A stretch of 64,000 nucleotides of DNA from Streptomyces echinatus (GTDB lineage: Bacteria > Actinomycetota > Actinomycetes > Streptomycetales > Streptomycetaceae): positions 808,582 to 872,581 of the forward strand of contig NZ_JACHJK010000001.1 in NCBI RefSeq assembly GCF_014203595.1, written 5' to 3'. The notes beneath the pieces are model-generated. The model ran no database searches and was not told the origin of the DNA. It saw nothing but the letters and a program-made list of their open reading frames with translations. A program made the translations under genes and the position numbers. This document shows positions 17,201 through 25,999 of the stretch, in pieces. The first letter of the stretch is position 1, and each line of letters opens with the position of its first letter.

Positions 17201-18157
17201 TCACGAATCGCGCAGGAAACTCACGATTCCCTCAGAGATCCCTTGCGCCGCCTGCTGTCGCCAGGCGCCGCTGGTCAGCAGTGCCGCGTCCTTGCTATCG
17301 CGCATGTTGCCGCACTCGATGAACACCTTGGGAACCGTTGACAGATTGAGACCACCCAGGTCCGTACGCGTGACCAGACCGGTACCTTCGCCAAGGTAGT
17401 TGGAGGGCGGTTCGCCCGTCTCGCGAAGGTAGTTGCCCGCCACGCGCACCCCGAGGTCGTGCGACGGACCGACGATGCCGCGGGTGTCCGCCGCTCCCGC
17501 GTGCACGGACCCCGGCAGGATGACGTGGAAGCCGCGGTTGCCGGCGGCGGAGCCGTCGGCGTGCAGGGAGATCGCCGCGTCCGCGTGCGCGGTGTTCCCG
17601 ATCCGGGCCCGCTCGTCCACGCACGGCCCCCAGGACGGGGCGCCGTCGTCATGGGTCAGTTTCACCGTGGCACCCTGCCGCTCCAGCAGGGTGCGCAGCC
17701 GGTGCGCCAGGTCGAGCGTGAACCGGGCTTCGCTGTAACCGTCGTTGGTGGACGTCCCGGTGGTGTCGCACTCCTTGCTGTGCGTCCCGATGTCCACCTG
17801 GCGGTTGATCTCGGCCGGGTGCCGGAAGTTGCCCGGGTTGTGGCCCGGGTCGACGACGACGACCTTCCCCCTGAGCGGGCCGGAGGAGTCCGGCCGGGCG
17901 GAGGGCGAGGCGGACACCTTGGCGTCGTCGCCCGGGGAGGCGGGGGCCGCCGGGGCGGAGGACAGCGTGGAGGCGCGTGAGGCCGGCGCGGGCGAGGCCG
18001 TACGGTCCCCGCCGCCCGGCCCGCTGCCGCCGACCGCCTCGTAGACCACCCAGCCGAGCAACGCGCCGGGCACCAGCGCGGCGAGCGCGACGGTCAGCGG
18101 GCCGCGCCGGGGACGGCGGGGCCGGGGGGCATCGAAGTCCGGGCCTGTGTACGACAC
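17201..18157 (-). CDS. N-acetylmuramoyl-L-alanine amidase
   Basis: This 318-residue protein starts at GTG 18157. A single membrane anchor (LTVALAALVPGALLGWVVYE) near residues 22-42 is followed by a Ser/Ala/Pro linker and an Amidase_3 domain. The zinc ligands are visible: VVVDPGHNPGN, SLHADGSAAGN and FIECGNMRD, with catalytic glutamate in the last. It would cleave the amide between MurNAc and the stem peptide on the outside of the membrane. It lies close behind the next gene to the right on the same strand, and its stop lies 84 nt from the next gene's start. Confidence 0.88.
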   Translation of the reverse strand: MSYTGPDFDAPRPRRPRRGPLTVALAALVPGALLGWVVYEAVGGSGPGGGDRTASPAPASRASTLSSAPAAPASPGDDAKVSASPSARPDSSGPLRGKVVVVDPGHNPGNFRHPAEINRQVDIGTHSKECDTTGTSTNDGYSEARFTLDLAHRLRTLLERQGATVKLTHDDGAPSWGPCVDERARIGNTAHADAAISLHADGSAAGNRGFHVILPGSVHAGAADTRGIVGPSHDLGVRVAGNYLRETGEPPSNYLGEGTGLVTRTDLGGLNLSTVPKVFIECGNMRDSKDAALLTSGAWRQQAAQGISEGIVSFLRDS

Positions 18158-18179
18158 GTCTGCGACTCTAACCGGGGCC

Positions 18180-18830
18180 TCAGATCCCCGCCCCGGTTCG
18201 CCGCAGGACGCGCAGCGAGCCGGTCGCCGAGACCTCCGTGAACGCCCCGGACCCGAGTGCCCGCAGGTACACGCGGTACGGCGCCTGGCCCGTGAACTCG
18301 TCCTCGGGGTGCGGGAAGACGTCGTGGATGACGAGCAGCCCGCCCTCGGCCACGTGCGGTGCCCAGCCCTCGTAGTCGGCGCCGGCGTGCTCGTCGGTGT
18401 GGCCGCCGTCGACGAAGACGAACCCGAGCGGGGAGTTCCAGATCTTCGCGATCTGCGGGGAACGGCCGACGACCGCGACCACGTGCTCCTCCAGCCCGGC
18501 CTTGAACAGCGTGCGGCGGAACGCCGGGAGCGTGTCCATGAGGCCGATCTCCGCATCGACCGTCTCCGGGTCGTGGTAGTCCCAGCCGGGCTGCTGCTCC
18601 TCGCTGCCCCGGTGGTGGTCGACGGTCAGCGCCGTGACCCCGGCCGCGCGGGCCGCGTCGGCCAGCAGGATCGTGGAGCGCCCGCAGTACGTGCCGACCT
18701 CCAGCAGCGGCAGCCCCAGCCGCCCCGCCTCCACCGCCGCCGCGTACAGCGCCAGCCCCTCGTCCACGGGCATGAACCCCTTCGCCGCCTCGAACGCGGC
18801 CAGGATCTCGGGCTTGGGTGCGGCGGGCAT
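18180..18830 (-). CDS. Class I methyltransferase (Methyltransf_24-like)
   Basis: ATG 18830 has GGAAGG upstream, giving 216 residues. LLEVGTYCGRSTILLADA is motif I of the fold, with TALTVDHHRGSEEQQPG and FVFVDGGHTDEHAGADY following. The GGHTDEHA segment resembles metal-assisted catechol or sugar O-methyltransferases (TylF/MycF and Methyltransf_24 groups). It has no signal peptide. It is followed by the amidase gene on the same strand, but a common function is not apparent. Confidence 0.8.
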   Translation of the reverse strand: MPAAPKPEILAAFEAAKGFMPVDEGLALYAAAVEAGRLGLPLLEVGTYCGRSTILLADAARAAGVTALTVDHHRGSEEQQPGWDYHDPETVDAEIGLMDTLPAFRRTLFKAGLEEHVVAVVGRSPQIAKIWNSPLGFVFVDGGHTDEHAGADYEGWAPHVAEGGLLVIHDVFPHPEDEFTGQAPYRVYLRALGSGAFTEVSATGSLRVLRRTGAGI

Positions 18831-18910
18831 GGGCGGCCTTCCGGGTCGTACGACAGTCTGACCGCCCATGCTGCCGCACCCCCCGGCCACGAGGGCACAG
18901 GGGGTGCGGA

Positions 18911-18939
18911 CAACGTCCCGCGAGGGGCGCGGGACGTTG
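18911..18939 (-). terminator. Hairpin terminator downstream of MFS gene
   Basis: CAACGTCCCGCG and CGCGGGACGTTG form a perfect 12-bp stem with a 5-nt loop. It lies 110 nt after the leftward MFS stop at 19049 and before the methyltransferase start. Confidence 0.75.
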
Positions 18940-19048
18940 CCGGCGTGCGGCTCCGCCGCGCGGGCGCTACGGGGCCGCGGCCGGTGCGCGGCCCCGCCAC
19001 GCGGACCCGCCGGGGCCTCGGCCGGAGGGCGGGCAGTCCCCGGGTTCC

Positions 19049-20791
19049 TCAGGCGCTCACACTCTCGCCGGGCAGCGAAAGGTCCAGATCGACGGCGCGC
19101 TCCTCACCGGAGTGCGAGGCCGACGAGGCCAGCGGGCCGTGGCCGGAGGCCCGCGCGGCCAGCACGTACGCGCCCTGGGACGGCACGGCGAGCGTGTAGC
19201 CGCCGTCCTCGCCGGAGACGGTCGCGCCGGCCTGCCGTCCCCGGCGGTCGATCAGGGTGACCTTGGCCCGGGCGACCGGGGCGCCGTCCGCGCCGAGCAC
19301 CCGGCCGCGGAAACCGCGCAGCGCCTCCTCGGCGCGCTCCAGCGCCGCGTCCTCCTCGCTGCTGGCCCGCAGCTGCGTGTGCTGGGCCGGGCGGGCGGCC
19401 TTCGGCAGGAAGAGCGCCAGCAGCAGGCCGACGGCCACCGCGGCGGTGGCGATCAGGAAGGACACCCGGAAGCCGTGCATGGTCGGGATCGCGACGCCGC
19501 CCACGTCGTTCGCCGTGTTGGCGAGCACCATGCCGATGACGGCGCTCGACACCGAGGTGCCGATGGACCGCATCAGCGTGTTCAGGCCGTTGGCCGCGCC
19601 GGTCTCGGAGGCCGGGACCGCGCCGACGATCAGCGCGGGCAGCGAGGAGTAGGCGAGGCCGATGCCGGCGCCGAGGATCACGGACGTGACGATCGTCTGC
19701 CAGGCGGCGTCCATCAGGCCGAGGCCGCCGCCGTAGCCGACCGCGATGATCAGCAGGCCGATGATCAGGGTGACCTTGGGGCCGTAGCGGGCCGACAGAC
19801 GGGCGTACACCGGCGCCGTGAACATCATCGTCAGGCCCAGCGGGGCGACGCACAGGCCCGCGACGACCATCGACCGGCCCAGTCCGTACCCGGTCGCGGC
19901 GGGCAGCTGGAGCAGCTGGGGCAGGACGAGCGAGACGACGTAGAACGCCACGCCGACCATGATCGACGCGAGGTTCGTGAAGAGGACGGCCGGCCGGGCG
20001 GTGGTGCGCAGGTCGACCAGGGGCGCCTGGACGCGCAGCTCGAACAGGCCCCACAGCAGGAGCACGACGACGGACGCGGCGAACAGGCCGAGCGTGGTGC
20101 CGGAGGACCAGCCCCAGTCGCTGCCCTTGGTGATGGGCAGCAGGAGCAGCACCAGGCCGGTGGACAGGCCCAGCGCGCCGAGCAGGTCGAAGGAGCCCTC
20201 GGCACGCATCGGGGACTCGGGGACGGCGAGCAGGGTGAGCAGGATGGCGAGCACGCCGAGGCCGGCGGCGCCGTAGAACAGGGCGTGCCAGTCCATGTGC
20301 TGGGCGACCAGGGCCGCGGCGGGCAGGGCGAGGCCGCCGCCGACGCCGATCGAGGAGCTCATCAGGGCCATGGCCGAGCCGAGCCGCTCGCGCGGCAGCA
20401 TGTCCCGCATCAGGCCGATGCCCAGGGGTATCGCGCCCATGGCGAAGCCCTGGAGGGTCCGGCCCACGATCATGGTGAGCAGCTGGCTGGTGAGCGCGCT
20501 GACCAGGGCGCCGACGACCATCACGGCGAGGCTCAGGACGAGCATGCGCCGCTTGCCGTAGAGGTCGCCGAGGCGGCCCATGATGGGGGTGGCCACGGCG
20601 CCGGACAGCAGGGTCGAGGTGAGGACCCAGGTGGCGTCGCTCGGCGCGGTGTCCAGCAGCTGCGGCAGGTCCTTGATGACCGGCACGAGCAGCGTCTGCA
20701 TCACCGCGACGACGATGCCGGCGAAGGCGAGCACCGGCACCACCGCGCCACCCGCTCTCCGGGTGGGCTGGTCGGTCGTCGTGTCTGTCAT
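19049..20791 (-). CDS. MFS drug transporter with C-terminal regulatory-like domain
   Basis: The protein has 580 residues from ATG 20791. Fourteen or so hydrophobic helices span residues 15-485, with MFS motif A as GRLGDLYGKRRML and motif C in GIGLAYSSLPALIVG, the DHA2 pattern. The last 90 residues are not membrane: FRGRVLGADGAPVARAKVTL and DGGYTLAVPSQGAYVLAARA match a carboxypeptidase-regulatory-like beta-sandwich. That fusion is unusual for a transporter and would face the cytoplasm. It is divergent from the thiolase gene. A CTGA-type palindrome and a KstR box lie in the shared intergenic region, so both genes may be controlled together. Confidence 0.85.
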   Translation of the reverse strand: MTDTTTDQPTRRAGGAVVPVLAFAGIVVAVMQTLLVPVIKDLPQLLDTAPSDATWVLTSTLLSGAVATPIMGRLGDLYGKRRMLVLSLAVMVVGALVSALTSQLLTMIVGRTLQGFAMGAIPLGIGLMRDMLPRERLGSAMALMSSSIGVGGGLALPAAALVAQHMDWHALFYGAAGLGVLAILLTLLAVPESPMRAEGSFDLLGALGLSTGLVLLLLPITKGSDWGWSSGTTLGLFAASVVVLLLWGLFELRVQAPLVDLRTTARPAVLFTNLASIMVGVAFYVVSLVLPQLLQLPAATGYGLGRSMVVAGLCVAPLGLTMMFTAPVYARLSARYGPKVTLIIGLLIIAVGYGGGLGLMDAAWQTIVTSVILGAGIGLAYSSLPALIVGAVPASETGAANGLNTLMRSIGTSVSSAVIGMVLANTANDVGGVAIPTMHGFRVSFLIATAAVAVGLLLALFLPKAARPAQHTQLRASSEEDAALERAEEALRGFRGRVLGADGAPVARAKVTLIDRRGRQAGATVSGEDGGYTLAVPSQGAYVLAARASGHGPLASSASHSGEERAVDLDLSLPGESVSA

Positions 20792-20898
20792 GGAGTGAGG
20801 CCTTCCGCGTGTCATGAGTGCCGGGTAAACCTCGTATGCACAGGCAACTATTCCGTTGCTTCGGGCCTCTAATGATTTCTTGACCCATCCATGACTTA

Positions 20899-20913
20899 CT
20901 GATGCGGCGTCAG
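20899..20913. promoter_or_regulatory. CTGACG-type palindrome (thiolase promoter)
   Basis: CTGATGCGGCGTCAG, 6 of 7 pairs matched, sits 15 bp upstream of the KstR box in the MFS/thiolase divergent region. Confidence 0.55.
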
Positions 20914-20928
20914 GAGCTGGTGCGTTGG

Positions 20929-20946
20929 TGGAACACGTTCTAGTCT
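20929..20946 (+). promoter_or_regulatory. KstR-type box overlapping -10 of leaderless thiolase gene
   Basis: TGGAACACGTTCTA (20929-20942) fits TnnAACnnGTTnnA. TAGTCT at 20941-20946 is a -10 hexamer ending 8 nt before ATG 20955. No ribosome site precedes the ATG, so the mRNA is probably leaderless. Confidence 0.7.
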
Positions 20947-20954
20947 GACGCGCC

Positions 20955-22142
20955 ATGAAGGCCTATGTCGCCGGGGTCGGGATGACCAGGTTCGAGAAGC
21001 CCGAGACCCGTGAATGGCAGTACTGGGACATGGTGCGGGAGGCGGGAGGCGCGGCGCTCGCCGACGCCGGCCTCGCCTACACCGACGTGGAACAGGTTCC
21101 CATCGGCTACTGCTTCCAGCCCTCCACCGCCGGCCAGCGCGCCGTCTACGAACTCGGCCTGACCGGCGTCCCCGTCTACAACGTCAACAACAACTGCGCG
21201 ACCGGCGCGACCGCCCTCATGCTGGCCCGCCAGCTCGTCGAGGGCGGCGCCTGCGACTGCGTGCTGGCGCTGGGCTTCGAGGAGATGCGGAAGGGGGCGC
21301 TCGGCGCGGGGGCCGACGGGGGCGACTTCGCCGCGTCCCCGGTCGCCCGGCACTACGGGATCATGGCCGCCCGGCACGGCTTCGCGGCGGCCCCGCCGAC
21401 CGCGCAGATCTTCGCCGCCGCCGCCCGCGAGCACATGGAGAAGTACGGCACGACCGCCGAACAGCTCGCCGCGGTCGCCGCCAAGAACCACCGGCACTCC
21501 GCGCACAACCCCTACGCCCAGTTCCGGGACGTGTACGAGGTCGAGGACGTCCTCGCCGCGCGCATGGTGCACGCCCCGCTCACCAAGCTCCAGTGCTCGC
21601 CCACCTCGGACGGCGCGGCGGCGGCCGTGGTCGTCTCGGAACGGTTCGCGCAGCAGCGGTCCCTGACCGGCCTGGCCGAGATCGCCGGACAGGCCATGGC
21701 CACGGACACCGAGGAGTCCTTCGCCTCCGGCTCCTGCGTCGACGTCGTCGGACAGCCGCTGTCCCGGGCGGCGGCCCGGCAGGCGTACGAGCGGGCCGGG
21801 CTCGGCATCGAGGACGTCGACGTGATCGAGCTGCACGACTGCTTCTCCGTCAACGAACTCCTCACGTACGAGGCCCTCGGCATGTGCGCGCCGGGGGAGT
21901 CGGGCGGGCTGGCCGGGTCGGGCGCCACGACGTACGGCGGCCGGTGGGTGGTGAACCCGTCCGGCGGGCTGATCTCCAAGGGCCATCCGCTGGGCGCGAC
22001 CGGGCTGGCGCAGACGGCCGAGCTGGTGTGGCAGCTGCGCGGCGAGGCGGACGCGCGGCAGGTGCCGGGGGCGCGGGTGGGCCTCGCGCACAACATCGGG
22101 CTGGGCGGCGCGGCGGTGGTGACCGTGCTGCGGGCGGTGTAG
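20955..22142 (+). CDS. SCP-x-type thiolase / lipid-transfer protein
   Basis: ATG 20955 gives 395 residues with no Shine-Dalgarno sequence. The nucleophile region NNNCATGATALMLARQL contains the reactive cysteine, and GHPLGATGLAQ near the C-terminus carries the catalytic histidine, as in the Ltp group used for steroid side-chain degradation. A second cysteine is present in LHDCFSVNELL. It lacks the DUF35 partner needed by Ltp aldolases in the immediate neighbourhood. A KstR box at its promoter supports a lipid or steroid catabolic role, with thiolytic cleavage of a 3-ketoacyl-CoA the likely reaction. Confidence 0.85.
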   Translation: MKAYVAGVGMTRFEKPETREWQYWDMVREAGGAALADAGLAYTDVEQVPIGYCFQPSTAGQRAVYELGLTGVPVYNVNNNCATGATALMLARQLVEGGACDCVLALGFEEMRKGALGAGADGGDFAASPVARHYGIMAARHGFAAAPPTAQIFAAAAREHMEKYGTTAEQLAAVAAKNHRHSAHNPYAQFRDVYEVEDVLAARMVHAPLTKLQCSPTSDGAAAAVVVSERFAQQRSLTGLAEIAGQAMATDTEESFASGSCVDVVGQPLSRAAARQAYERAGLGIEDVDVIELHDCFSVNELLTYEALGMCAPGESGGLAGSGATTYGGRWVVNPSGGLISKGHPLGATGLAQTAELVWQLRGEADARQVPGARVGLAHNIGLGGAAVVTVLRAV

Positions 22143-22233
22143 GGAGGGGCGGGAGGAAAATTCCTCGGCTTCTGCTGATCGAGGCAACGGTCCGGGCGGC
22201 TCATGGACTCCTTTTGACATCTAGGAGGTGCCC

Positions 22234-22773
22234 ATGGGGGACGGGAAGCAGAGTCGGAACGAGGAGTTCCAGAGCTTCATGGTCGGCCGCTGGCCGCGGC
22301 TGATGCGTACGGCATTCCTCCTCACGGGGGAGCAGCACGCCGCCGAGGACCTGGTCCAGTCGACGCTCGAACAGGTCTACGTGGCCTGGCGCCGGGTCGG
22401 CGCCGCCGACGACCCGGAGGCGTATGTACGGCGCGTGATGATCAACGCCCACGCGCGCCGGCACCGCAGAAGGCTCCGGGAGTTCCTGGCGCCGAGGGAC
22501 GACTCCGGCCTGGTGCGCGAGGTGGCCGACACGGGGGACCGGATCGCCCAGGCCGACGACCGCGGCGCGCTGCTCACGGCGCTCGCCCAACTGCCCGCGC
22601 GGCAGCGGGAAGCCGTCGTCCTGCGCTACTGGGAGGACCTGACGGAGACGCAGACGGCCGAGGCGATGGGCTGTTCGGTCGGCACGGTGAAGAGCAACGC
22701 CGCCAAGGGGATCGCGAAACTGCGGGCCATACCGGGACTGGCGGAGACGGTGACGCACGGAGGGCGGAAGTGA
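22234..22773 (+). CDS. ECF sigma factor, SigE70 type
   Basis: ATG 22234 follows AGGAGG (22223-22228) by 5 nt; an in-frame GTG at 22228 lies inside that site and is rejected. The 179-residue protein has region 2 as FLLTGEQHAAEDLVQSTLEQ and region 4 as EDLTETQTAEAMGCSVGTVK, the pattern of SigE70-family extracytoplasmic sigma factors. It directs RNA polymerase to its own promoters. Its stop overlaps the next gene as TGATG; that gene encodes the presumed membrane partner. Confidence 0.9.
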   Translation: MGDGKQSRNEEFQSFMVGRWPRLMRTAFLLTGEQHAAEDLVQSTLEQVYVAWRRVGAADDPEAYVRRVMINAHARRHRRRLREFLAPRDDSGLVREVADTGDRIAQADDRGALLTALAQLPARQREAVVLRYWEDLTETQTAEAMGCSVGTVKSNAAKGIAKLRAIPGLAETVTHGGRK

Positions 22774-23594
22774 TGAGCGGCTACCGGGAGAACCACGACA
22801 TGACGCAGACGGACATCGCCCTCCTGCTCGCGGACGCGGCGGACGAGGTCGAGATCGGCATAGCCCCGGTCCAGGCGGTCATCCGCGGCGGCAGAAGGCG
22901 CAGGGCGCGACGCTGGGCGGTGGCGGCGGCCACCACCCTGGCGCTGGCGGGCTCGACGGGGGCGACGCTGGCGTTCGCCGGGCTGCCCGGGGTGCACGCG
23001 GACCAGGTGACGCCGACCGTGTCCAGGCCGCTGTCCGCGAAGGCGCGGCATGTGTACGAGCCGCAGCAGACGGAGCTGGCGCGGGGGACCGAGCACGGGA
23101 AGGAGTGGCGGGTCTGGGTCCAGGTGTGGGGGGCGCCGCGTGACGCGCGAGAGGCGGACCGGCAGTTCGACGCCATGAAGCGGATGGGCCTCAGGCCGTA
23201 CGTGGACAAGGCCGAACTGGTGGGCAGGTCGTCGTACTTCTCGTTCCGGTCCTACGGTGACAGCCTCTCGCTGGGGGTCATGTTCGACACGGCCGAGCGG
23301 GTCGACCGCCTCTCCGGCACCGACCTCCAGGCGGCCGCCGTCCCTCTCGACGAGGAGCCCAGCGCCACGGCCCCCGACCGGCTCGTGGTCGGTCATGTGG
23401 CGAAGACCGCCCGCGAGGTCACCTGCCGCTGGAAGGACGGCACCTCCACCGTGGCCCGGCCGGCGGACCCCTCGCCCGGCACTCTTGACGGCACCGCGCT
23501 GATCCGGCCGGTGGCCGGCTACCCGGGGGGCAACTGGTTCGTGTGCGTCGGCCCCGAGGGGACGTCCCTGAAGGACGCGAAGGTGACGAAGTGA
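22773..23594 (+). CDS. Membrane-anchored partner (probable anti-sigma) of ECF sigma
   Basis: ATG 22773 overlaps the sigma stop and encodes 273 residues; an adjacent GTG at 22770 is an alternative. A short N-terminal cytoplasmic part (TDIALLLADAADEVEIGIAP) is followed by a basic stop-transfer region (GGRRRRARRW) and one membrane helix (AVAAATTLALAGSTGATLAFA). The rest is extracellular, about 200 residues with two cysteines (VTCRWK and WFVCVG) that could form a disulfide. No zinc anti-sigma HxxxCxxC motif is visible. The role is inferred from gene order. Confidence 0.7.
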   Translation: MSGYRENHDMTQTDIALLLADAADEVEIGIAPVQAVIRGGRRRRARRWAVAAATTLALAGSTGATLAFAGLPGVHADQVTPTVSRPLSAKARHVYEPQQTELARGTEHGKEWRVWVQVWGAPRDAREADRQFDAMKRMGLRPYVDKAELVGRSSYFSFRSYGDSLSLGVMFDTAERVDRLSGTDLQAAAVPLDEEPSATAPDRLVVGHVAKTAREVTCRWKDGTSTVARPADPSPGTLDGTALIRPVAGYPGGNWFVCVGPEGTSLKDAKVTK

Positions 23595-23630
23595 CCGGGC
23601 GCGGGGAAGGCGCCGGTCCCGGGGAAGACG

Positions 23631-23664
23631 TCGGCCGCGGGGGAGGCATCGGCCGCGGGGGAGG
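23631..23664. repeat. Tandem 18-nt repeat in convergent intergenic
   Basis: TCGGCCGCGGGGGAGG occurs at 23631-23646 and again at 23649-23664, a period of 18 nt. It lies between the convergent partner gene and the response regulator gene. It might act as a transcription barrier, but no clean hairpin is seen. Confidence 0.5.
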
Positions 23665-23670
23665 TGCCGG

Positions 23671-24312
23671 TCACAGCCAGCCCTGCTGACGGGCCTCCCG
23701 GACCGCCTCGGCCCGGTTGCGGGTGCCGGTCTTGCCGATCGCGGAGGAGAGGTAGTTGCGGACGGTGGACTCGGACAGACGGAGCCGGCCGGCGATGTCG
23801 GCGACGGTCGCCCCGTCGGCCGACGCGTTGAGCACGTCGCACTCGCGGGCCGTCAGCGGACTCGGCCCGGCGCTGAGCGCGGCGGCGGCCAGCGCCGGAT
23901 CGACCACGGTCTCCCCGGTGAGCACGCGGCGGACGGCCTCGGCCAGCTCCTCCACCGGCCCGTCCTTGACGAGGAAGCCCGCCGCACCGGCCTCCATGGC
24001 CCGGCGCAGATAGCCGGGCCGGCCGAACGTCGTGAGGATCAGCACCCGACAGTCGGGCGCCTGCTTCCTCAGCTCGGCGGCCGCGTCCAGCCCGCTCAGC
24101 CCCGGCAGTTCGATGTCCAGCAGGGCCACGTCCGGCCGGTGGACGAGCACGGCGTCCACGATGCCGTCCCCCGAGCCCAGCTGGGCCACGACCTCGATGT
24201 CGCCCTCCATGCCGAGCAGCAGGGCGAGAGCGCCGCGCATCATGCCCTGGTCCTCGGCGAGCAGGACCCGGATGCACTTGGCGGGCCGGTGGTCCCGGGG
24301 CATCTCGTTCAT
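23671..24312 (-). CDS. NarL/LuxR-type response regulator
   Basis: The gene is read from ATG 24312 (213 residues); ATG at 24303 is also possible. The receiver domain has acidic pocket LLAEDQ near residue 18, phospho-acceptor aspartate in DVALLDIELPG, and conserved lysine in GFLVKDG. The C-terminal domain is a LuxR helix-turn-helix (LTARECDVLNASADGATVAD, then RLRLSESTVRNYL). It follows the histidine kinase gene on the same strand after 142 nt, so the two form a two-component system, probably of the DesK type. Confidence 0.9.
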   Translation of the reverse strand: MNEMPRDHRPAKCIRVLLAEDQGMMRGALALLLGMEGDIEVVAQLGSGDGIVDAVLVHRPDVALLDIELPGLSGLDAAAELRKQAPDCRVLILTTFGRPGYLRRAMEAGAAGFLVKDGPVEELAEAVRRVLTGETVVDPALAAAALSAGPSPLTARECDVLNASADGATVADIAGRLRLSESTVRNYLSSAIGKTGTRNRAEAVREARQQGWL

Positions 24313-24454
24313 GGCCTCAGAGTACGGCGACACCCCGGCGGGAGCGCCCCGCGCTCAGGGGCGAGCCCGGAGCCCGGGAGCCGCCGGTTCCGGGCGGACC
24401 GCCGGCTCCCCGGCCCCTGCGGCCACCGGCCCCGTCGGCAGCCCCGCGGGGACG

Positions 24455-25792
24455 TCATCCGGGCTGCCGGGCCGCCCCGGGCGTCGCGGCCGTCAACTCG
24501 TCCGCGCCGACCGGGAGGTCGGCGGTGACCGTGAAACCGCCGCGTGGCGCCGGGCCGGCCGTGAGGGAGCCGCCCGCCGCCGCGAGGCGCTCGGTCAGCC
24601 CCTTCAGCCCCGTACCGCCGACCCCCTCGCAGGTGTCCGCCCCGGTGCCGGTGCCGGTGCCGGGGCCGGTGCCTGTGCCTGTGCCCGTCCCCGTGCCGTT
24701 GTCCGTGACCGTCAGCCGGACCCGCTCGGCGGCTCCCTCCACGGTGATCTCGCAGCGGCTCGCGCGACTGTGCCGGACGACATTGGTGACCGCCTCGCGC
24801 ACCACCCAGCCGAGCAGCGCCTCGCTCTGCGGGTCGAGCGGCGCCCCGGACTGCCGGACCACCGGCTGCACGCTCGCCGCGGACAGCGCGGACCGGGCCC
24901 GGGTCAGCTCGGTGGCCAGGCTGCCCTCGCGGTAACCGGTCACCGCCTCGCGGATCTCGGTGAGCGCCTGCCGGCCCACCGACTCGATGTCCGTGATCTG
25001 CCCCAGGGCCGCGTCCATGTCGCGCGGGGCCAGCCGCCGGGCCGCCTCCGACTTCACCACGATCACCGACAGGGTGTGCCCGAGCAGATCGTGCAGATCG
25101 CGGGAGAACCGCAGCCGCTCCTTCTCCACCGCGCGCCGGGCCAGTTCCTCACGGGCGGCCCGCAGTTCCCGCACGGCCTCGGACAGCCCGAGGATCGCGG
25201 CGGTCACCATGCTGGAGATGAAGGTGGCGTACCCGATGCCGGTGGCGTCGTCCCAGCCGCCACGGACGTAGGCGATGGCACCGGCGTACAGCGCGAGCAG
25301 CAGACCCGTGCGTCCCAGCCCCCGGCCGCGCAGAGCGGCGCCGGTCGCCAGCCCCAGCAGCGGGAAGAACGTCAGCCAGTCACCGCCGTAGCCGAGGGCC
25401 AGGCCGGTGGTCAGCAGGCCCATCAGGCCGAGCGCCACCCGGGTGGACACGGACTCGCGCTTGACCCGGTCGAAGGAGCGGAAGGTGACGTAGATGTAGA
25501 GGGAGTTGAAGACCGGAAGGCCCAGGCCGCCGATCCACGGGTTCGGGGTCTCGCCCTGGAGCAGGTTGGAGAAGGCTCCCAGTCCCAGCAGCAGCCAGGG
25601 CAGCAGGGTGAAGCCGGTCGGGGGCGGACCCGGATGGTCGGTGTCCGGGAACCCGGGCTTCTTTCCGGCGGCCCGCCGTGCGGCCTTGGAACGCTCGTAC
25701 TCCGCCTTCCACTCGTCCCGCGCCGCCTTCCACTCGCTCCGCGCCGACTGACAGGTCCGCACCCGGAGCCGCACGTTCTGCCGCCACGTCAT
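24455..25792 (-). CDS. DesK/NarX-type sensor histidine kinase with Gly-Thr repeat in ATP lid
   Basis: The 445-residue protein starts at ATG 25792 with GGAAGAG upstream. A charged N-terminus (EWKAARDEWKAEYERSK) precedes several membrane helices (FTLLPWLLLGLGAF; VALGLMGLLTTGLALGY). The histidine box is RFSRDLHDLLGHTLSVI, with phospho-acceptor His near residue 238. The HATPase domain has N-box VVREAVTNVVRHSRA. The G1 box VTDNGTG expands into a run of Gly-Thr pairs before GVGGTGLKGL, an insert of about 20 residues encoded by a simple DNA repeat (24643-24705). The insert falls in the mobile ATP lid, so it may change turnover. Confidence 0.88.
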   Translation of the reverse strand: MTWRQNVRLRVRTCQSARSEWKAARDEWKAEYERSKAARRAAGKKPGFPDTDHPGPPPTGFTLLPWLLLGLGAFSNLLQGETPNPWIGGLGLPVFNSLYIYVTFRSFDRVKRESVSTRVALGLMGLLTTGLALGYGGDWLTFFPLLGLATGAALRGRGLGRTGLLLALYAGAIAYVRGGWDDATGIGYATFISSMVTAAILGLSEAVRELRAAREELARRAVEKERLRFSRDLHDLLGHTLSVIVVKSEAARRLAPRDMDAALGQITDIESVGRQALTEIREAVTGYREGSLATELTRARSALSAASVQPVVRQSGAPLDPQSEALLGWVVREAVTNVVRHSRASRCEITVEGAAERVRLTVTDNGTGTGTGTGTGPGTGTGTGADTCEGVGGTGLKGLTERLAAAGGSLTAGPAPRGGFTVTADLPVGADELTAATPGAARQPG

Positions 25793-25937
25793 CTCTTCCG
25801 TCTCCCCCGATCAGCCGGCCCGCCCTCGGCGGTACGCCGGCACAGCGTACGGACCGACCCTACGGAGCCGGACCCCGCTCCGGCAGATGCGTCTGTACGG
25901 ACTAGGGCAGTACAAATGTCACAGGTGCCGCCCGGGG

Positions 25938-25952
25938 CTGACGCGGTGTCAG
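25938..25952. promoter_or_regulatory. CTGACG-type palindrome (MaoC promoter)
   Basis: CTGACGCGGTGTCAG, 6 of 7 pairs matched, lies 47 bp upstream of the KstR box in the 328-bp region between the kinase and MaoC genes. No other gene is seen in that region. Confidence 0.55.
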
Positions 25953-25999
25953 GAGACTTCACAACTGCGGGGCGCTGGGCTATACAAGGGGCGCCGGAC

